Origin: Palsa-1248 sp963737835
GTDB taxonomy: Bacteria > Gemmatimonadota > Gemmatimonadetes > Gemmatimonadales > Gemmatimonadaceae
NCBI GenBank assembly: GCA_963737835.1
Contig: CAVTUH010000001.1
Span: 1,860,001-1,924,000, forward strand
Length of the DNA stretch: 64,000 nucleotides
Direction of reading: 5' to 3'
A model generated the notes under the pieces. It worked only from the letters and a program-made list of their open reading frames with translations. It was not told the origin of the DNA and searched no databases. Both the position numbers and the translations under genes were made by a program. Every line of letters starts with the position of its first letter. Position 1 is the first letter of the stretch. Positions 38,278 to 46,428 of the stretch are shown here, one piece after another.

Positions 38278-39407
38278 AACGTACCAATCGCGCCTTTCTG
38301 CCCGTGGCCGAATGCGTGGTTCACGAAGGGAAACGTCCCCGCGATGTCGGCCATGAATTCGAACACCATGCCACCTCCCGCTGCCACGCCGAACGTCTGC
38401 ACGCCGTGAATGGCGTTTTCGGGTGGGGCGCCGAGATACACGGTGTCGAACTGCTGTCCGACGACGTGGAATGCGCACGGATGGTTCGGCCCGGCGGCGA
38501 CGACATAGAAGCGCACGCGCTCGCCGCGGGGCACGTGAATCGGCTGCTTCATGTACTGATCGGGTAGCCCGTTGAACGCGGTGTAGTCGGGCAGTGTGGC
38601 GAGCATCTTGTTGTAGTCGAAGGGGAAGACGCCGTTCACCGGCTGCCCGAGGTAGTACTCGTTCTGCACGAGCACGAACTCGTGCGCTCGAGGCAGCGGC
38701 GTTGCCGGATCGACGACGATCGCGCCGCACATGCCGGACCCGATGTGCATGAGGACCGGCGCCGTCCCGCAATGATACAAGAATGCGCCGGCATATCGCG
38801 GCCGAAAGGTGTACGAGGCCGTCTTGCCCATCAGGACGGACTGGAACGCGGTCGTGGGATCGATTCGCGCGGCATGGAAGTCCATCGAATGGGGAATCGA
38901 TCCCTGGTTTGTGAGCGTGAACTGCACCGTATCGCCCTGGCGCACGTGCACGATGGGGCCCGGAATCGTGCCGTTGAACGTCCAGCCGGCGACGACGGTG
39001 GTGTCATCGATGCGGATAGGCACTTCACGCACCGTCATCTCGACGACATGCGTGTGCCCCGGTCCGAGCGGCGGTAAAGCCGGATCGTAGCGCCGAAGCG
39101 GGATCGACGGGGACCCGGCCATGGCGCCCGGCGTGGCCGCGGAGCTGTTGATCTTGCCCGCCCTCAGATTCGAGTCCAACCGGCTGTCGGGATTCTCCGC
39201 TGGCGCCTGGGTGCCGTGCGAGCGACCCGCCGACTCGCCCGCCGCAGCACCCTGTTGCGCGGTCTGGGTTGCGCTACCCGTGCACGCACTGAGGATCGTC
39301 TCAGCCGCCGGTAGCGCGGCGGCATACGCCGACGCGCGGGTGAGGAAGTGCCGACGGGAGGTGGGCCGCCGAAGAAGATCGGAGAGACGCTCAATATTGG
39401 ATGGCAT
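38265..39407 (-). CDS. nirK: NirK-like copper nitrite reductase family protein
   Basis: 380 residues. The N-terminus has a twin-Arg segment (TSRRHFLTRAS) and a lipobox-like ILSAC (C42). Two cupredoxin domains follow. Type 1 copper ligands H173, C213, H221 and M226 (IPHSMDFH, YHCGTAPVLMHIGSGM) and type 2 ligands H178, H212 and H364 (FVNHAFGHG) line up with CuNIR, as do the catalytic Asp (D176) and His (H314, CAFHVVG). It should reduce nitrite to NO outside the cytoplasm, though other two-domain multicopper proteins share this layout. No ATG-proximal Shine-Dalgarno sequence was seen. Confidence 0.78.
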   Translation of the reverse strand: MPSNIERLSDLLRRPTSRRHFLTRASAYAAALPAAETILSACTGSATQTAQQGAAAGESAGRSHGTQAPAENPDSRLDSNLRAGKINSSAATPGAMAGSPSIPLRRYDPALPPLGPGHTHVVEMTVREVPIRIDDTTVVAGWTFNGTIPGPIVHVRQGDTVQFTLTNQGSIPHSMDFHAARIDPTTAFQSVLMGKTASYTFRPRYAGAFLYHCGTAPVLMHIGSGMCGAIVVDPATPLPRAHEFVLVQNEYYLGQPVNGVFPFDYNKMLATLPDYTAFNGLPDQYMKQPIHVPRGERVRFYVVAAGPNHPCAFHVVGQQFDTVYLGAPPENAIHGVQTFGVAAGGGMVFEFMADIAGTFPFVNHAFGHGQKGAIGTLVVE

Positions 39408-39464
39408 ATGTGATTACCCAGGGAGAAGTGCGGATGTACCGGCGCGCGAGCGAGTGCATCGTCG

Positions 39465-39776
39465 CTACCGGCCCGCAGTTGGGCCGGCGCGGGAGCCGAC
39501 GAGCGGCACCAAGGGGCGACGTGGTACGGATCCCACCGAGGTGACGCTCCCGAGCGTGCGCCAGATATTATACACAAACATGTACGCACCCGCCGCGGCG
39601 AGCGTGCCGCCGATGCTCAACAATGTCGCGCCCAGCATGTCACCCGTCGGGCGGACGACGAACCCCACAACCATCAATGCGAGTCTGCAGTTGGACGTCC
39701 ACCAGTGCCATGTCGCAAGCCGCCGAGTGTGCAAGGGCTTCCCGATGAACCGAGGGATCACGTGATACGCGACCCC
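39465..39776 (-). pseudogene. C-terminal remnant of a heme-copper oxidase subunit I-like membrane protein
   Basis: Directly after the helicase stop, a different frame reads GVAYHVIPRFIGKPLHTRRL, ATWHWWTSNCRLALMVVGFV, then SIGGTLAAAGAYMFVYNIWR to a stop at 39465. This resembles the last helices of cbb3/NorB-like subunit I proteins. There is no start codon in a sensible place and the catalytic core is missing, so it looks like a truncated gene whose 5' part was replaced at the junction with the helicase gene. It lies 57 bases upstream of nirK, in the same direction. Confidence 0.55.
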
Positions 39777-39780
39777 GTCC

Positions 39781-41905
39781 CTATCGCTTCCGGCGCCGCT
39801 TCCCTTCGAAGACACGTCCTCGTCGGCCGGAGCGGCCACGCTCGCGGGCTTGCTTGCTCGCAGCCTGATACTCGCGCCTGAGTCGAGCGGCGACCGCCGG
39901 CAATGGTGTCTCCTCAGTGGCCTCCCGCTCGCGCTCGAGCTCGAAGCCGCGGTAAACCACGCGATATTCCATCGCGTAGGGGTGCCCGCGCCGAACCGGA
40001 TCGTAGACGAGCGCCCCTCCCGTCCGGGTCGCGTACTTGCGAATGACGTCCATCGGGATCTGCGTGCCCTCGATAGCAGCTCGCGGCACGCCCCACCGAT
40101 CCGCGAAGTACCGCAGCGTCCCGGCAACTGCTCCCCAGCTGCCGCACACGCTGGAGCGCGACACGCGTGCCGGCTCTCCGTCAACCGTTTCTTCGTCAAT
40201 AACCAGGTCGAGCGGCATGTTTTCGGCGAGCAACTCCACGAACGCCCGCCGCACGCGGTCATGTGCCTGAGGCAGCGTCGCCGGCAGCGGCACACCCACA
40301 CTCCGATACACGCTGGCCGTCGCGAGCGCTGCGTCTTCGAGGGCTTTGACCAGCACGCCGCGGTGCTCCGCCCACGTCTCGATCCGTTCGTCGAACAGAA
40401 TGCCGCGCGAGACCATACACCTCGCCCACGTACCCGCAGCGCGCAAACGCCTCCGCATAGACGTTGAAGGCAGTCAGATGATCGCTTCCACGTACGATCA
40501 GGCCGTCGAGGTCTCGCTCCTCGCGCGTCATTCGATGGAGTGACTCAATGGCGCTCATGACCGCGACATAAGGCAGCAGCGATTCATCAGCATTGACAAT
40601 GAGCTCGCCCCACGGCCGATCGACGGGCAGTGCCTCAACGAGCCGCCCGTAGGTCGATAACCGACCTGTCCCCGACTCGATGATGCCGCGCCCCTCCAAC
40701 ATCGCCACGGCGCGGCGATAGGCCGCTCGGTCCAGAGGGACCGGCAGATCGAGATCGTCGGCCCGCACCCCGAGACTCGCGCAACTCAGCGCGACGCGCT
40801 CGGAATCGCCGGCCAGCTGGAACTCGGGCTCTTGCGGACGAAGCGAGGCGAAATCAATGTCGCGGTCCGAGAGAACAAAGACCCGTCCGCCGGACACGCG
40901 ACCGTGGACGCGACCCGCCATTTGCAGTATCTCGTTTGATCCGAGATGCACTCGAGTCAGCACGTTGCGCCCCTGCTCAATGAGGTTGGCGAAGCGCGTG
41001 TCATCGATCACCACCGTGTCGAGGCCATGGACGTTGAGAGCGCTCTGGCCCGCCGCGGTCATCGCGAGGAGATAGGGCCTCTTCGCCGTTCCCTCGAGGA
41101 ATGGCCGAATCACACGAATGGGCTCGCCGCCGTGGTAGAACGCTGCCGTGATGCTCGGGAACCGGCTAGCGACCGTCGCAGCGGCCCCCTCGACTGCCGC
41201 TCGTGTGGGCAGGAACACGCCGACCCCGTGCGCGCCGCGCACGACGTCGTGCAGAAACCGATCGTCGAGGAATTCCAGCGGATCTTTGCGGACGACGCGG
41301 ACCGTGGCGGCTTTCGCAGGATCGAACACCGAGCTCTCAATGACAGCGGCAGAGCTCAGGTATCGCGCGTAGAAGCGTGGGTCCACCGTGGCGGACAGCC
41401 AGATGAACCGACAGCCCGTCCGCTTGCCAAGGGCGAGACACAGCTCCAACTCGGCCAATGTTTGATGGATCTCATCGACGACGAGGGTGTCGCTCGGGAG
41501 AATGTCACCGTCCTGGAACCAGCGCCGCGCGATGCCAGTCGTGACGATAATGACGTTCCACGTCGGAGTCTCGGGAGTCGCTTCCCGCTCACGGTTGACG
41601 ACACCCACGCGGAGCGGTGCGCCCCGCAGGATGACCTCGGCCATCGGTCGGATCGCCAACGTCTTTCCCGTGCCGGTCCCGGCGACAATGCCGAAACCAC
41701 GACCGCTGGCGGCGAGCTCGCGCAGTTGCGCGCCGTGCGCGCGCTCCAGAAACGTGTCCAGATGGAGTCCCATCGCGAGCTCGATGGTCTCACACGCCGC
41801 ACGAGTCGGCGCGATGACGATCAGCCGACCGGTAGGCGGCTCTGCAGCAATGAACGCGTCATGATCCGGCGGGAGATACCGGTCGACGACGTCACGACGG
41901 ATCAC
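39781..41905 (-). CDS. DEIH-box superfamily 2 helicase, HrpB/HrpA-like (one-base frameshift)
   Basis: About 707 residues after correction. Walker A GIVAGTGTGKTLAI, motif II VVDEIH, motif III LSATVDPRF, and motifs V/VI in DTVVIDDT and QMAGRVHGR are visible. The C-terminal part includes a winged-helix-like segment and a basic tail (RRGRVFEGKRRRKR). The order is that of DEAH RNA helicases, but the protein is not a close HrpB match to my eye. The frame breaks at about 40409-40415, where one extra base separates GYVGEVYG from SRGILFDERIETWAEH. The role is unknown; RNA processing is the family expectation. Confidence 0.8.
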
Positions 41906-41914
41906 GTACGGCGC

Positions 41915-42556
41915 TCAGCGGTGCGGTCGTGCGGCAATGTGCGGGATATGTGGCGGAGGCGGGTTGCGATGCGTGGTGGATGCGGGTGGACCGGTATTGA
42001 CGCGATCCTTCGGCGGCGCTTCCGAACTTGTCCTCGTCACCGGGCCTGACTCCCCGATTGCGTCGGGATGCAGCACTGGTGCGCTCCCGGTGCCGACATG
42101 CTCACCACCCACACTGACGACGCCAGGATGCGGTTGAGCGGCGGACACGACCGTGCCGGAACGCGACGGGCCAAACACGACTTGCGAGTTCGGCGAGTGC
42201 ACGCGCACGGCCTTCGCGCATTGTGTGGGCGCCGGCTGCTGCGCTGGAGGCACTCCCTGTACCCAGACCCGACACATGCCCCCTGGGGGCGCATACTTGG
42301 GGGGGATAGCCGCGCTGGACCCATCGCGACCGAGCGACCCCGGCGGTCCGTAGCCCCGCCCGCTCGACGACCGCTGGACGCTGGGCTGTCCGTTCGTGCC
42401 ATCCGGAGTCACCCGCACGGCAGTCGCCTGCCCCGAGAGCGGAGCGCCATTTCCGAGCAAAGCGCAGCCGACCGCCACAACAACAACGAGGCGGCCCCCG
42501 GCATGACAGGGTGCCTGTGCAGGCCGGACAGTCGGTGCGATCCTGCGCGATAGCAT
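41915..42556 (-). CDS. Secreted proline-rich protein with a Gemmatimonadota-type motif
   Basis: 213 residues from ATG 42556. Signal segment GGRLVVVVAVGCALLGNGA; a short conserved block PPKYAPPGGMCRVWVQGVPP then AQQPAPTQCAKAVRVH with two Cys; then a low-complexity Pro/Ser/Gly tail. I have a memory of similar PPGMCRIW blocks in exported Gemmatimonadota proteins but cannot confirm it. Function unknown. It ends 10 bases before the helicase start and may be co-transcribed. Confidence 0.6.
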   Translation of the reverse strand: MLSRRIAPTVRPAQAPCHAGGRLVVVVAVGCALLGNGAPLSGQATAVRVTPDGTNGQPSVQRSSSGRGYGPPGSLGRDGSSAAIPPKYAPPGGMCRVWVQGVPPAQQPAPTQCAKAVRVHSPNSQVVFGPSRSGTVVSAAQPHPGVVSVGGEHVGTGSAPVLHPDAIGESGPVTRTSSEAPPKDRVNTGPPASTTHRNPPPPHIPHIAARPHR

Positions 42557-42735
42557 CGGTCTCGATACCCCAAAACCAATGGTGCGGTCCACTTGACCAC
42601 TCGGAAGCGGCACACGGTAGCCAGGCGAGCGACCAAATGCCACACTCAGCCGTGAGCGACCGTGGCGATATGGCCGCTTAAATGCAAGTGGCACCAGTAG
42701 TTAGAACGTATCTTCAGTATCCTGGGCCCGGACGC

Positions 42736-42954
42736 TTACTCCAGGAGCTTCAAGACCTCCCCCGGCTGCGCGTGCCGCCCAAGTTTCGATTTCTCGAACA
42801 CGGGTATACCGTCGCGCAGGACCTCGAACCGTCCGCCTTTCGACGGGATCAACTTCACGTCCGCGTCGGGAAATCGTGCGCGGATCTCGGCCGCCAAACT
42901 GGTAGCCCGGGGGGTGTAGTTTCAGACGACGCAGTATTCGATCGTGATCGTCAC
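42736..42954 (-). CDS. SelW/Rdx-family selenoprotein candidate (in-frame TGA read as selenocysteine)
   Basis: 72 codons from GTG 42954, with AGGAG 6 bases upstream (42961-42965). The product reads VTITIEYCVV-U-NYTPRATSLAAEI, then RARFPDADVKLIPSKGGRF, EVLRDGIPVFEKSKLGRHA, and ends QPGEVLKLLE. This is the Rdx/SelW fold: beta-strand, C-x-x-C/U redox loop, and the GRxxxPGEV end. The TGA at 42922-42924 falls exactly on the second redox position, where SelW has selenocysteine. A SECIS-like hairpin follows. It lies 24 bases behind the DEAD-box helicase gene in the same direction. Such proteins are thiol oxidoreductases of uncertain substrate. The alternative is a C codon lost to mutation or sequence error. 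Confidence 0.78.
42889..42907 (-). promoter_or_regulatory. Candidate bacterial SECIS hairpin
   Basis: The transcript reads GGCUACCA-GUU-UGGCGGCC: seven pairs (one a G-U) with one A/C mismatch and a three-base loop beginning with G. The loop G is 22 bases after the UGA. This satisfies the known bacterial SECIS rules (apical loop of 3-14 nt with a G in its first two positions, upper stem of at least 4 bp, loop 16-37 nt from the UGA). Confidence 0.6.
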
Positions 42955-42960
42955 CAGAGG

Positions 42961-42965
42961 CTCCT
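42961..42965 (-). promoter_or_regulatory. Ribosome binding site of the SelW-like gene
   Basis: AGGAG, 6 bases before GTG 42954. Its presence supports translation of the gene independently of the upstream helicase. Confidence 0.65.
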
Positions 42966-42978
42966 GCTCGCTCGACTG

Positions 42979-44143
42979 TCAGTCGGCCGCGACGGTACCG
43001 AAGTCGTACCCGGGCACCGAAATACGTGGAATGGGTTGGCCGAGCATCCGCTCGATCGTCCGCACCATCGCGATCTCGTCCGTGGACATGAACGTGAACG
43101 CGTCGCCCGTTTGTGCCGCGCGCCCCGTCCGGCCAATGCGGTGCACGTAGTCCTCGGCCTGCTGCGGTACATCGTAGTTGATCACGTGCGTGATGCCCGT
43201 GACGTCGAGGCCACGCTGTGCGATGTCGGTTGCAACGAGTACGCGAATCCCCCCATTGCGGAACTCATCCAGCGCCCGCGTCCGCTGCGCCTGGGTCTTG
43301 TCCGCATGCAGCGCGGTCGCGGCAATCCCCGCACGCTCGAGGTGGCGGACCACTCGATCGGCGCCATGCTTGGTGCGTGTGAAAATCAACACGGAGTCCA
43401 TCCCGTCCTTCCGCAGCAACTCTACCAACAAGGCGCTCTTGCGATCGCGGGGCACGGGATACACCGCGTGCGCGACGGTATCCGCTGCCTCTGATCGTCG
43501 ACCGACCTGGACGACGAGCGGCTTCCGCAGGTATTTGCGCGCCAGGGCCTCTACCTCGGCAGGCATGGTCGCGCTGAAGAGCAGCGTCTGTCGGTACGGA
43601 GACACTTGCGCTACGACCCGATTGATCTGCGGCGCAAACCCCATGTCGAGCATGCGATCCGCCTCGTCCAGGACGAGCACCTCGAGATCGTCGAGCGCGA
43701 CGTTCTGCCGTTCTGAGATGGTCGAGCAGACGCCCCGGCGTCGCCACGATCACATCCACACCGCGCCGCAAGGCTCGCTCTTGCGGATCGATCGGCACGC
43801 CGCCGTAGACGGCTGTGATCGCGATCTGAGTGTGCCGGCCGTATTTCAGGAAGCTCTCTTCGACTTGGGCCGCGAGCTCCCGCGTCGGCGTCAGCACGAG
43901 CACCCGCGTGCGCCGCGGTCCGCCGATCAGGCGCTGCAGAATGGGTAAGGTGAACGCGGCGGTCTTGCCGGTACCGGTTTGTGCGAGCCCGATCAGGTCG
44001 CGCCCTTGGAGGGCGAGCGGGATCGCGTCCCGCTGGATCGGCGTGGGGTGTGCGTAACCGGCGTCGCGCACCGCATCGAGGAGCTCGGGCTTGAGGCCCA
44101 GCTCGGCGAACGAGATCGTTCCGTCTTCTATTGTCGATTCCAT
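42979..44143 (-). CDS. DEAD-box RNA helicase, RhlE-like (one-base frameshift)
   Basis: About 387 residues after correction. Q motif TPIQRDAIP, motif I AQTGTGKTAAF, Ia PTRELAAQ, Ib TPGRLLDHL, II VLDEADRMLDMGF, III FSATMP, then DSVLIFTRTK, motif V ATDIAQRGLDV and motif VI HRIGRTGRA. The core ends without the long basic tail usual in RhlE. The frame breaks at 43708-43709, where GG should be G, restoring LRTQNVALDDLEVLVLDEAD. ATG 44143 is preferred; GTG 44164 is possible. It unwinds short RNA duplexes in ribosome assembly or mRNA turnover. Confidence 0.93.
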
Positions 44144-44314
44144 GACATTGTGAGAATTTGGCACTTGCTCGAGCCAATGTCCTCACGCGGTAGGAATCGG
44201 CTCCACGGGGGCGGATCGCCGGCTTGGCGGCCGCTGCAGTCCCGTCTGTGTAACGTAGCTCCCTTTAATGACGATCCAAAGGCCGGAACAGCAGAGGTCG
44301 GCTTTGAGGGCCCG

Positions 44315-45535
44315 CTACGCCAGCTCGATCGTCCGACCCGCGGCTCGCGCAATGACGCCGATCCGTAGCGTTACATCAGCCCAGCGTTCCTCGCCGGCAC
44401 CCGGTTCCTCGAGGGGGAACATCGGCCAGACGTAGGGGCTGGCCGTCCGTGGCATCGCCATGCCCTTGTGCGGATGCCAGACGCCACTGCGGTCGCAATC
44501 GTCGACAAATCGGTCGAGGAGCTTCGACCAGTTCTCGTTGCGACGCAAGAAGCCAAGCCGCGCCATGACCTCGAGCCACATGAGTGCCGCCGGGACGTCG
44601 GCATCGACCGCATTTCAATGTGGGAGCAGGTCCCCCAGCACCAGATGAGGTTGTGGCACGATCGCGCCGCCAATGAGTTGCGCGGACTCTTGGCGCGGCA
44701 ACGGCTGCGTCAGAAACGTGTACAGCCGCTCCACGTGCTCGTGGTGCTCGCTGCGGAAGAACGGCATGTAGGCGAGCATCGTCAGCGCGAATATCAATGG
44801 CGGACTGGCTTCGGGCGCGAGGACCTGCCGATTGCCGACGCGCACCCACGGCTTCTGTGCCATGGGCGACTTCAAGTAGGCGTTGATCCGGTCGAGGATG
44901 CGCCGGGCGGCGCCCCGCAGCCGCGGATCCCCCTCATAGCCTGCCTGCGCCAGGGCGCTCGCGGCTGCCTCGCGCAGGATCGCGCGTCCTCGCCGGGCGG
45001 CGTCTTCCTCTGATTTGCTCTTGACCGCAAACTCGAAGAGATACGCCGGATCATCGTCTTCGGCGAGCATGCGGAAGAGCAGACGGCGCACGCGGACGAG
45101 CGGCGGCGACTCCCGATCCCAGCCGTATTCCAGCAGCCGACGCACGGCCGATATCGTCCCCACACCTTCGTAATGCTCGGCGCGCATCGACGGGACGCCG
45201 AGCATCGTTTTTCCCCAGCGGCCATCCGCCTGTTGTGTGATCGCGAGCCTGAGGGCCGGCGCCCACGCGTAGGGCAAATCCCCGGCGTGAGGAGGAGCCA
45301 GGCGGGCCACGTCGACCATCGCCCGGTATTGCACCGGGGGCGATCCATGCGTCAGCAGCCAGTCTAGTCCAAATTGGACTGGCCCCGCCGGCGGGGGCGG
45401 CAGCGGCGCGGGACCGGGCGGCACAGGCGTGGGCTGTGCCGCGACTGCTGCAGGTGGAGGGGTCGGACCGGCTGGGGGTTGTGACGCGGAAGAGGATGAG
45501 CTAGGGGGAGGCACGGTCACGCGTAACTTTAGCAT
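44315..45535 (-). CDS. Hypothetical alpha/alpha-toroid-like protein with an in-frame TGA
   Basis: 406 codons in one frame, interrupted by a single TGA at 44615-44617. The N-terminus is a Ser/Pro/Ala-rich linker, followed by helical repeats resembling prenyltransferase/squalene-cyclase toroids (WAPALRLAITQQADGRWGK, EGVGTISAVRRLLEYGWDRE). After the TGA the same frame continues convincingly: NAVDADVPAALMWLEVMARL, GFLRRNENWSKLLDRFVDDC, GVWHPHKGMAMPRT. TGA may replace TGG (Trp), or translation may stop there. It is divergent from the hydrolase gene. No named family. Confidence 0.65.
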
Positions 45536-45570
45536 ATTCTTGCAGCGGCTCGCTAGAGGTCAGAACGGTC

Positions 45571-46428
45571 GTGCGGGGTGAATTCATCAATGTTGGCGGA
45601 GCGCGGCTGTACTACTACGCCGGCGGCAGCCGAGGAGCGGGTGAGCCGCTGTTGCTCGTGCACGGATTCCCGACCTCGTCGTTCCTCTGGTCGCGTACCG
45701 TGCCGTTGGTTCCCCCGGGCTACCGGGTCGTCGTACCGGATTTGCTCGGCTTTGGACGTAGCGACCCCCCGCAGTTCGGCAGTCCAGGAAGCGACCTGTC
45801 CGTCGCTGGCCACGCGCGGCGATTGATGCGTCTGCTCAATGTGCTGGGTATCGAGCGGGTCACCGCCGCTGGTCACGGCATCGGAGCCAGGATCGCACTC
45901 GAGATGTGCGCGACGGACTCACGCCGGATCGGTCGTCTCGCTTTGGTGAACCCGGTGATGGATCTGCCGGGCGGTGGCGCGCAAGCACCAGTCCTGCGGA
46001 AGGTCATCCCCATGCTGCGTGCGCTGCCCTCGCGCGTACTCCTCGCGACGCTCCGCCGCCGTATTGCGCGTCTCTACGCGGACGCCGGCGCCCACGGGCC
46101 CGCCCTCGATCGGTATTTCCGGCCGTTTCGCGGTCCCGAGGGGGCGACCGCCGTGCTGGCCCATCTGCGCGCGCTGACGGTCGCCGAGGAGACGCAGGCG
46201 AACGGTGCCCAGTTGTCGCGGCTCGTCTCGGCGTCGAGTCGCCGCGTTGCAATCGTGTGCGGACGGGGCGATGCCCTCGTCCCGCCGTCGGCGGGCGAGC
46301 AACTCAGCGCACGGCTGCCGGGGTCGAGCCTTTTCGAGGTCGCCGGCGGTCACTTTTCTCCTGAAGAATCACCCGAGCAAGTGGCCGCGGCACTCGGCGC
46401 ACTGCTCACCGTCGAAGCATCAGCGTAA
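45571..46428 (+). CDS. Alpha/beta-hydrolase fold protein lacking the nucleophile
   Basis: 285 residues from GTG 45571. The oxyanion-hole HGFPTSSFLW, the Asp in VVCGRGDALVPP-like CGRGDALVPP and the late His in GGHFSPEESPEQ match the fold, and the cap region is helical. The nucleophile elbow reads AAGHGIGARIA, so the usual G-x-S/D/C-x-G nucleophile is a Gly. It is therefore either inactive as a hydrolase, mutated, or a sequence error (AGC to GGC). The nearest families are haloalkane dehalogenase/epoxide hydrolase-like. Its 3' end overlaps the convergent pseudokinase gene by 23 bases. Confidence 0.82.
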   Translation: MRGEFINVGGARLYYYAGGSRGAGEPLLLVHGFPTSSFLWSRTVPLVPPGYRVVVPDLLGFGRSDPPQFGSPGSDLSVAGHARRLMRLLNVLGIERVTAAGHGIGARIALEMCATDSRRIGRLALVNPVMDLPGGGAQAPVLRKVIPMLRALPSRVLLATLRRRIARLYADAGAHGPALDRYFRPFRGPEGATAVLAHLRALTVAEETQANGAQLSRLVSASSRRVAIVCGRGDALVPPSAGEQLSARLPGSSLFEVAGGHFSPEESPEQVAAALGALLTVEASA

